Assembly: GCA_039720395.1 (NCBI GenBank)
Contig: CM077824.1
Coordinates: 32,824,759 to 32,888,758, forward strand
Source of the DNA: Liquidambar formosana
Lineage: Eukaryota; Streptophyta; Magnoliopsida; Saxifragales; Altingiaceae
DNA length: 64,000 nt
Direction of reading: 5' to 3'
Shown here: positions 56,796 to 64,000 of the stretch, one piece after another
How the letters are laid out: each line of letters begins with the position of its first letter
Position numbering within the stretch: position 1 is the stretch's first letter
Made by a program: the position numbers and the translations under genes
The notes under the pieces: generated by a model
What the model was told of the DNA's origin: nothing
Database searches by the model: none
What the model saw: the letters and a program-made list of their open reading frames with translations, nothing else

Positions 56796-57668
56796 ATGGC
56801 TCACCTCAACCCGCTATCCAAAATATTGGACATCAACCGTTTGACTGGACCAAATTACCTTGATTGGCTGAGGAACTTAAAAATAGTTTTAACTTCCGAA
56901 AAGATTACCTACACACTTGATGGCACACTTCCTGAGGCACTGGCTGAGACTGCAACTCAGCAAGAGAGAGACGCTTATCAGAAGCGCATGGACGACGATT
57001 TGAAGGCAAGATGCTATATGATGGCATCCATGAGCCCTGAGCTTCAGAAGCAACATGAGTCCATGAAGAGTGCTCGCGACATCTTTCTCCACTTACAAGA
57101 GTTGTATGGGGAGCAAAGTAGGACCGCAAAGTACAATATTGTCAAGGATCTATTCAAGGCAAGGATGAATGAGGGTTCATCTGTGACTGATCACACCTTG
57201 AAAATGATCAACCATATCGAGCAGCTTGAAAAGCTTGATGTGATCATTGAAGCTGATATGTGTTCAGACATTATACTGCAATCCCTTCCTGATTCATTTG
57301 GGCCGTTCATAATGAATTTTCATATGAACAAGCTTGAGCCCACTCTCCCTGAGCTGCACAATTTGCTCAAGATGACTGAGGAGACAATGAAGAAGGGAAA
57401 AGGTTCTTTGCTCGCATTTGATGGAGCTTCTACTTCCAAGGCCAAGCCCAAGCCTAAGGGCAAGGGCAAAGGAAAGGGTAAGAGTACCCAAGGGAAGAAG
57501 AAGAAGAACTTGAAGCCAAAGGGAGGTGTCAAGAAAGGTAATACTGACAAGGCCAAAGGAACCTGTTTTCACTGCGGCAAGGATGGGCACTGGAAACGTA
57601 ACTGCCGGGAGTATCTGGATACTCTAAAGAGCCGACCTTCGGAAGGTATGGATCATGCTCTAAACTAA
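56796..57668 (+). CDS. copia gag (UBN2-type capsid, CCHC zinc knuckle)
   Basis: 290 aa, ATG in context AGAAATGGCTC. The N-terminus LTGPNYLDWLRNL is the usual start of plant copia Gag. The UBN2/gag-polypeptide domain covers about residues 15-190, with the typical YNIVKDLFKARM and LQSLPDSFGPF stretches. A Lys/Gly-rich segment (about 215-255) precedes one standard zinc knuckle CFHCGKDGHWKRNC (CX2CX4HX4C, about 264-277). Gag forms the virus-like particle and packages the RNA. The frame is intact although pol is destroyed, and it ends soon after the knuckle at TAA (57666-57668), where autonomous relatives would continue into protease. It is the only coding region of this element likely to be functional. 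Confidence 0.92.
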   Translation: MAHLNPLSKILDINRLTGPNYLDWLRNLKIVLTSEKITYTLDGTLPEALAETATQQERDAYQKRMDDDLKARCYMMASMSPELQKQHESMKSARDIFLHLQELYGEQSRTAKYNIVKDLFKARMNEGSSVTDHTLKMINHIEQLEKLDVIIEADMCSDIILQSLPDSFGPFIMNFHMNKLEPTLPELHNLLKMTEETMKKGKGSLLAFDGASTSKAKPKPKGKGKGKGKSTQGKKKKNLKPKGGVKKGNTDKAKGTCFHCGKDGHWKRNCREYLDTLKSRPSEGMDHALN

Positions 57669-59446
57669 ATGTTAGTTTTGCTTCCACTTGGGTACTTAAT
57701 TCTGATGTGAATTTTGAATTCCATGCAGGATCTAGTGGGAAGCAGAAGGCTGAGTAGAAGCGGAATATCCCTACGAGTAGAGAATGGAGCAAAGTGTTGC
57801 TGTATTAGCTATGGGACTTGCTGCTTGACTCTACCTGAAGGAGTAGTTTAGAATTAATAAGCTATCTTGACATTCCAGAAGTTTTTAAAAACATTATCTT
57901 TATTTCAGTTTTGCCTAAACAGTGTTTTTAGTTTGATTTAATAAATGTTTTTATGAAGAGTTCATTACTTTTGGAATTTATAGCATTTATCTTCTAAACT
58001 ACCTTGCAAATATGAATTGCATGAAACATGATAGCTCTAAAATTGAATGCTAATAAACCCAAGAGAACAAGAGAAATAGTTTCTCATACTTTATGAACCT
58101 TTACTTAAAAATGTTAAGGTATAGGTGCATATACTTAAAGAAGTACAAATCTGAAACATTTGAAAAGGTTCAAAGAATTCAGATATGAAGTAAAGAAAAC
58201 AAACTAGTAAAAGTATTAAGCTCTTCGATTGGATCGAGGAGGCGAATATTTAACTGGTGATCTTTCAGATCAACTTGTTCAAATAGGCATTCTATTCTAA
58301 TGGACACCTCTTAGAACATCATAACTAAATGGTATGTCAAAAGGAGGAAGAGGACCTTATTTGATATGGTCCGGTCCATGATAAGTTACAACGACCTAAT
58401 ATTATCCTTGTTAGGATATGCCCTAGAAATTGCCACGTACCTGTGAAACAGAGTTCAAACCAAGGCTGTTCCTTAGGATCTATATGAGATATGGAAAGGG
58501 AAGCACCAAACCTTAAGCATGTTAAGGTATGGGGATGCACTACATATGTAGAGACATATAATGCAACCAAATTGGAAATCAAGATAACTTAAATGTAGGT
58601 TTGTGGATTACCCTAAAGAAAGTTTAGGATATCATATCTATTATCCTGATGAACAAAAGGTGTTTTGTTTGTAAGTTTGCAATCTTTCTTGAAAAAGAGT
58701 TTATTCAAGAAGGAGATAACAACAGGAAAATAGAACTCAAAGAGTTGTCTAATGAGACACAAACCAACATTGATGCAACCCCTATCCCTGTTGAGATAGA
58801 ACCCGTTATTGTACCATGATTGTACAAAGGGTTAGTGGGAGTGCGATCACATTTATGGTCCTATAAGTGAATGACGTTCTACTTATTAGGGAATAATGTA
58901 GAGACGTTGTCAAAAGTGAAAGATTGGTTTTTCACAAAGTTTCTTCATAAAAGATTTGGAAGAAGCATCCTATATTCTAGGAATAGAGGTCTATAGAGAT
59001 AGATCTAAAGGATGCTAAGTCTCTCCCAATCAAAGTACATAGACAAGATTTTGAAAGAGTTCAAAATGCATGATTCCAAAAGGAGGTCTAATTCCTGTCA
59101 GACATGGAATCAAGTTGTCTATAACTAAAAGACCAGATATCAATTTTGCTGTAAATGTTACGAACAGATATCAGGCAGACCCAGATGAGGAACACTGGGA
59201 AGCAGTCAAGGCTATCCTTAAGTTCTTGAGAAGAACTAAAGGACCTATCCCTTGCCTATGGAGAAAGAAACTTGAAATGGTTGGAAGAACGGATTCAGAT
59301 TTTCAATCTGACGATGATGATAGGAGATCAACATCGAGGTATGTTCTCACCTTAAATGGTGGAGCTGTAAATTTGAGCTCATTGCTGCATGTTTGGATGA
59401 GTAAGTTCATTGCAGAACTAGGAGTGGTTCCTAACATTGAGAAGAT
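57669..59446 (+). pseudogene. Remnants of copia pol (integrase, RT, RNase H), deleted and frameshifted
   Basis: Fragments are recognisable in changing frames. Around 58520-58720 is the stretch after the integrase core (VKVWGC-like, then a FVDYPKESLGY-like and YYPDEQKVF-like part). Around 58860-59060 is RT C-terminal sequence (DDVLLIGNNVETLSKVKDWF-like, SKYIDKILK-like). At 59070-59465 is the RNase H region (KRPDINFAVNV, HWEAVKAILKFLRRTKG, TDSDFQSD, STSRYVLTLNGGAV). Protease, most of integrase and the first half of RT are missing or unrecognisable. The RNase H fragment runs directly into the 3' LTR at 59447 without a polypurine tract that I can see, so the 3' end of pol was also deleted. Stops and frameshifts are numerous and no function remains. 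Confidence 0.85.
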
Positions 59447-61113
59447 TGTTAGGATTATGCCCTAGAGCCAATCATAGAGATGATTGTTTAGGGATTAGGA
59501 ACAATCAATTGATTTCATTTATATATGTCACATTTATTATTGATTTAATAAAAGGGCTTATTCTATTATGTTTATATGCATCATTTATATTTACATAATA
59601 TGTCCATAGAGTTAGAGTTGAGAATATGAAATTACAAAGGGTTGTAATTTTGAGACTCTAAATATATCTCTGTACTAAACTCCTAAATCATTCCTAGTTG
59701 AAGGTTCACTATAATGGACAGTAATGAACCATAGGACTAGCACTTGTTAGGTTGACTCTATAGGAGGATAGCTAGTCTCAAGCTATTTGTGTGGAGACAC
59801 TACAACCAACAAGTGGGTGCCTATTATCAGAATAGGTACACTGAATGTGACCAAAGATATGAGATACACTGAATGGAGTTTTAACCTGCCTGTCAATCAG
59901 TTTCTCATTGTTATAGTGGTACAAGTAATCCTTAGACCTGAGACACCATGGTTGTCTTATGCATGTAGCTTTAGAAGTTTGATAACACTAAGTGCAGATC
60001 CTATTCAGGGGTCTGTAAGGGTGTTCATTGGCCCTTCTGCTATATGTGTGAAGGCATGTGAGTGATCAACAAGGAATCCATCACTCTCAGGAAAAAGGGA
60101 GTGAATGTCTCATACAGCATTCATTGAATATAACTCATTAAATCCATGGGCCCATGGTAGAATGAATATGGAAAGGAGTTTCCATAAGTTCATCATTGAG
60201 TTGATATTAATGAATGAGTATAAAGTAATTGAACTAGGGACTTGACAGACTTCCATGTCCTATTAGTTCAATTGGAGACATTGTGTTGATGGAAGGATGG
60301 AATTGTAACCTGTAAACTATAACAGAAGGGTTCTTTGTAAATGACTATTCACCTCATTAAGGACCACACCATGAGCCATATGCTAGGTGTTACTCATGGT
60401 TAGTAGAAGCCCTAATTGATATAAATGAGTTATAATCAATTAGGGAATTGAAAGGAGTTTCAATTAGACCCTTAATGGAAAGTGTTCCATTGTGCACAAC
60501 TTGTGCTGTTCCTACTACTTGATGATGTGAACCCAATGGGTCACACACTGATCATGCTAAGAGAGCTTGATTGTCTATGAGAGAAAGGGTATAAGTGATT
60601 AAAGAAAAGTTCTTTAAGGGGCTAATTTGTATTTGATGCAAACTAGTGGGCTAATTGTGTAATTAAGAGTAATTACACAAATTAGATTAGGGTTTGGACT
60701 CCCCCCTTGGCCGGCCCTAGTTGGAGGCTATTTAAAGCTTCTTATGATGTGATGACATCATCACTTAATACACTCTTGGAGGCTCCCAAGTGCTGGCCGA
60801 AATTTACACAGCTCTCCCTCTCTCTCTCTCCCTCTTCTCCACCTCTAGCAACCCTAAGGAAGAAGAAGGAAAGGACAACTTGCTCAAGCTAGGTGTGGAT
60901 ACTGTTGGAGGCAGTGCACTTGGACTGCTCAATCAGAAGACAAAGCTTGGAGCATAAAGGAGAAGACTTGAATCAACTGTAAGTAATTCTACCCTCTTCT
61001 AGTTAGGGTTTTTGTTTTGTATTAAGCATAATTAAGATTCATGGGTTTGGGAATCGTAGGAAAAATTTTAAATTCCGCCTTTGTATTTTTCCTCTCTAGT
61101 TTGATTCCCAACA
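59447..61113 (+). repeat. 3' LTR of copia element
   Basis: 1667 bp, matching the 5' LTR at all but two positions seen. TATTTAAAG at 60729-60737. Followed by the duplication gaacg (61114-61118). Confidence 0.96.
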
Positions 61114-63827
61114 GAACGTACTGTTACAAGGTAATGCCTTTTGGCTTAAGAAACGCTGGGGCTATTTACCAAAGAGCAGCAACGACCTTATTGCATGATA
61201 TGATCTATAAGGAAGTTGAGGTTTATGTCGATGATATGATCGTGAAGTCCGTGGATAGGGAAGGGCATTTCAAGGCGCTAGAGAAGTTCCTAGAGCAAGC
61301 AAAGAAGTACAATCTCCGTTTAAACCCACAGAAATGTGCTTTTGGTGTCACCGTAGGCAAGCTATTGGGATTCATGATCACTCAGAGGGGCATAGAAGTG
61401 GACCCAGGGAAGATAAAAGCTATTGTGGAGATGGAGCCGCCTAGCACTGAGAAGCAGATCCGGGGTTTTCTGGGAAGGGTTCAATACATAAGCCGATTCA
61501 TCGCCAACTTGACTATGGTTTGCGAACCAATCTTCAAATTGCTTAAGAAAGGTGTGCCAAAAGTATGGAACGAAGAATGCCAAGAGGCCTTTGAGACCAT
61601 TAAGAGATACCTAAGCAATCCTCCAATCTTAGTTCCCCCACGGCAAGGTGCACTGCTCTTGTTATACTTAACGGTCACCGAAACCACGACGGGAGCTATT
61701 TTAGCTCAATATCTTGAAGGGTCTACAAAGGAGAATGCCATCTACTACCTAAACAAGAAAATGACAGACTATGAAGTGAAGTACAATGCCATTGAAAAGA
61801 CTTGTGTGGCACTAGTATGGGCGACGCAAAAGCTCCGACACTACATGATGTCCTTCGAAGTGTTCTTAATAAGTCGCATGGACCCATTGAAGTACCTGGT
61901 AGAAAGGCCGGTATTGTCGTTCAGAACTGCTCGATAGTCAATTCTCCTCAATGAATTCGACATCAAGTACGTGAATCAGAAGTCTATCAAGGGAAGCGTC
62001 ATCGCAGACTACCTAGCCAACTGTCCTGTGTCATCATCCGCTCCGTTCAATGATCAATTCCCAGATGAGGACGTGCTAGAGATTGGTAGAAAAACTTGGA
62101 GAGTATACTTCGATGGGGCAGCCAATAAGAAAGGTTATGGAATAGGAGTCCTGCTGGTCTCACCTGAAGAGGCATTTACACCGTTGGCGGTCAAGCTAGG
62201 GTTTGAAGCTACCAATAACATTGCTGAGTATAAGGCCTGTATCTTAGCACTGGAAGCGGCACTTGAATTGGGGATCAAAGAATTGGAAGTGTTCGGGGAC
62301 TCGGCGCTAATCATTTGTCAGATAAAAGGGGAATGGAAAACTCGAGATGAGAAGTTGCTGCCCTACCATGCCTACCTGGAAGCTCTAACCAAGGAGTTCT
62401 TAGAAATAGAATTCAACTACTTGTCAAGAAATAAGAACCAGTTCGCCGATGCCCTGGCGACCCTAGCATCCATGGTGGAGATACCTGAAGGGGGAAATGT
62501 GAAGCCGTTGGTGATAGAATGTCGAGACAAGCCAGTGTACTGTTGTGCAGTCCGAGGAGGAGAAGTGAATGATGGCCATCCGTGGTTCCATGACATAAAG
62601 AAGTTCGTTGAAGAAAGGGAGTACCCAGAAGGAGCATCTCGTATCGACAGAAAAACCCTAAGGCGGTTGGCGAGTCACTATGTACTTTGTGGAGGAAAGC
62701 TATATCGGAGATCATACGACGGGATCCACCTGCTGTGTGTCACCGAGGAGGAAGCTGAGCATTTGATTAAAGAAATCCATGAAGGGACAGGGGCTCCGCA
62801 TATGAATGGCTATATGTTGGCTAAGAAGATCATGAGGTTAGGCTATTATTGGTCTACCATGGAAAGAGATTGCCACGCACATGTCAAGAAGTGCCACAAA
62901 TGCCAACTGTTCGCTAGTGGGCAACATTTGCCTTCTATGCCTTTAACAAGTATGTCAACACCATGGCCATTCGCAGTATGGGGGATAGATATCATCGGAC
63001 AGATCAAGCCAAAGGCGTCAAATGGGCATGAATACATCCTGGTTGCCATTGATTATTTCACTAAGTGGGTGGAAGCAGCGTCCTTCAAGACCTTGAATTC
63101 CAAGAAGGTAGCGCGGTTCATACAGCACAGCATCATCTATCGATATGGGGTACCGCATGATGTTATCTCAGATAATGGCCAGCATTTTCAGAAAGAAACC
63201 CATGAGCTCTTGCAAAAGTATGGCATAGTTCATCACCTGTCGTCACCATACCGTCCTCAGACTAATGGAGCAGTGGAAGCGGCTAACAAGAACATCAAGA
63301 AGATACTACAGAAGACTGCGGATTCACACACAGACTGGCATGAGAAATTACCGTTAGCTCTATGGGGTTACAGAACATCAATAAGGTTGTCAACAGGGGC
63401 TACCCCTTACTCTTTAGTTTATGGAATGGAGGCCGTGTTGCCAGTTGAATTGGAGGTTCCTTCACTAAGGGTTGCCGTGGAGAGCCAGATAACAGAAGTG
63501 GACTGGGTTAAGAGCCGTTATGATGAGTTAGCTTTGCTAGATGAAAGGCGTTTAAGGGCGCTGTATCATGTTCAGCGGTATCAATGGAGAGTTGCCATAG
63601 CATTCAACAAGCATGTCAAAGATCGAGGTCTAAAGAAAGGGGATGTAGTACTGAAAGAAATCAGAGCTCCAGTGTTCGATCCGCGGGGAAAATTCAAGCC
63701 AAGTTGGGGTGGACCATACATTATCAAAGAAATATTGCCAGCAAGGGCTGTTCGCCTCATGGATTTAGATGGAATTGAGTTCGCTCGTCCAACTAATTTG
63801 GATCAATTAAAGAAATATCATGTTTAA
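61114..63827 (+). pseudogene. pol of A', distal piece: RT (YVDD), RNase H, archaeal-type RNase H, integrase
   Basis: Resumes RT at YCYKVMPFGLRNAG and continues through YVDDMIV (61229-61249), the degenerate native RNase H, the second RNase H (VYFDGAANKK at about 62105; AEYKAC, FGDSAL and FADAL follow), the HHCC and DDE integrase (GIDIIG, SDNGQHF, GAVEAANKN) and the C-terminal tail ending at TAA 63825-63827. One in-frame stop, TAG 61935-61937, replaces a TGG of A. Unlike A, the Trp codons near 63705 are intact (PSWGGPY), so the integrase C-terminus is complete. Combined with upstream stops and two insertions, no functional protein can be made. Confidence 0.93.
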
Positions 63828-64000
63828 GGCCTGCTAGGTTGAAAACCCGTAAGGGCGGCCTAGGCAAAAGTTAAGGCATAAGAACTACGTAAGACCTGAT
63901 TCTCCATTCAAAAAAAAAAAAAAAAAAAACAAAGAAAAAAAAAACAAAGAAAAAAAAAAAAGCAAAAAAGAAAAAATCATGGAGATACGTAGGCAACCCA
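63828..64000 (+). other. Start of the 3' UTR of A'
   Basis: Contains the GNRA-capped stem-loop (63834-63863), CTACGTA (63885-63891) and TCTCC (63901-63905), an A-rich tract, and GGAGATACGTAG (63981-63992), which can pair with the two preceding blocks. It matches the reverse complement of 29560-29720 in element A. The antisense gene expected further on lies outside the window. Confidence 0.75.
63834..63863 (+). other. Conserved GNRA-capped stem-loop after pol in A'
   Basis: Identical in structure and sequence to the copy in A: CTAGGTTG, AAAA bulge, CCC-GTAA-GGG, CGGCCTAG. It begins 6 bp after the pol stop. Confidence 0.7.

Larger units (their letters stand above)
51613..61113 (+). mobile_element. 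Ty1/copia retrotransposon, recently inserted, pol degenerate
   Basis: 9501 bp: LTRs 51613-53279 and 59447-61113, PBS 53281-53293, a 3.5-kb non-coding leader, an intact gag (56796-57668) and a heavily decayed, deleted pol (57669-59446). Flanked by gaacg duplications. I see only two differences between the 1667-bp LTRs (52416/60246 region and 52906/60736 region), so the insertion is very young. The broken pol must have been copied by another element's enzymes. No clear polypurine tract precedes the 3' LTR, which abuts an RNase H remnant. Confidence 0.95.
365..64000 (+). mobile_element. Element A': host Ty3/gypsy (Tat-type) retrotransposon split by three insertions
   Basis: Three blocks belong to one element: 365-3501 (gag, protease, pol exon start), 51001-51612 (linker and first part of RT) and 61114-64000 (rest of RT, RNase H, integrase, start of the 3' UTR). 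Removing the insertions B (3502-51000) and copia (51613-61113), with one copy of each target duplication, joins the blocks collinearly with element A at 29725-36609. Its LTRs lie outside the window. Seven in-frame stops make it the most decayed and presumably oldest element here. The assignment to the Tat lineage rests on the second, archaeal-type RNase H and the order PR-RT-RH-aRH-INT. Confidence 0.9.

Noticed and set aside
61041..61113. Gene start fused to RT (the long frame begins at 61041)
   Set aside because: The first part is copia LTR sequence read in the same frame by chance. The RT segment starts at 61114.
365..63827. Endogenous pararetrovirus or other integrated plant virus
   Set aside because: LTRs with TG...CA ends, 5-bp target duplications, integrase and tRNA primer sites show LTR retrotransposons. 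No movement protein or viral coat protein is seen.

Overview
This window is nuclear DNA of a flowering plant, probably a eudicot, and it consists entirely of nested LTR retrotransposons. I see no ordinary host gene, tRNA, rRNA or CRISPR array. The species cannot be told from the sequence.

Layout. The outermost element, A', is a Ty3/gypsy element of the Tat type on the + strand, from 365 to beyond 64000. It carries three insertions. (1) The 3' end of a Ty1/copia-type LTR (1-364) cuts its gag. (2) A 47.5 kb block, B (3502-51000), sits at the start of its pol exon between two copies of the 5-bp duplication gtccc. (3) A copia element (51613-61113) sits in its reverse transcriptase between two copies of gaacg. 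B is a head-to-tail tandem: LTR (3502-6928), internal copy 1, LTR (16767-20193), internal copy 2, LTR (47578-51000). Internal copy 2 is itself interrupted by element A (22860-40267, - strand, duplication aagtg). A is a young copy of the same family as A'. The nesting is therefore A in B in A'.

How the parts relate. A/A' is the coding family: gag with two CX2HX4HX4C knuckles, aspartic protease, RT, a degenerate RNase H, an archaeal-type second RNase H, and integrase. A short Ogre-like intron between the protease and RT exons restores the frame in both copies. B has no PR, RT, RH or INT. It keeps only a 279-aa gag remnant with two knuckle repeats, yet its primer-binding site, polypurine tract and several RNA stem-loops match those of A, so B looks like a non-autonomous partner. 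Both families carry an antisense passenger gene between their sense genes and the 3' LTR: a seven-exon plant-mobile-domain gene in B, and an intact intronless 428-aa DUF7745-like gene in A. The copia element is very young (two LTR differences seen in 1667 bp), but its pol is a ruin.

The most unusual content is structural. The non-coding parts of A, B and copia are full of arrays of short inverted repeats in which the loop is constant and the two stem arms change together. The clearest are about 38 stem-loops with a 7-nt loop in A (25786-27610), a three-hairpin 160-bp repeat in B, a GNRA-capped hairpin shared by A, A' and B, and a stem-loop abutting the polypurine tract in both families. All alignments and counts were made by eye.
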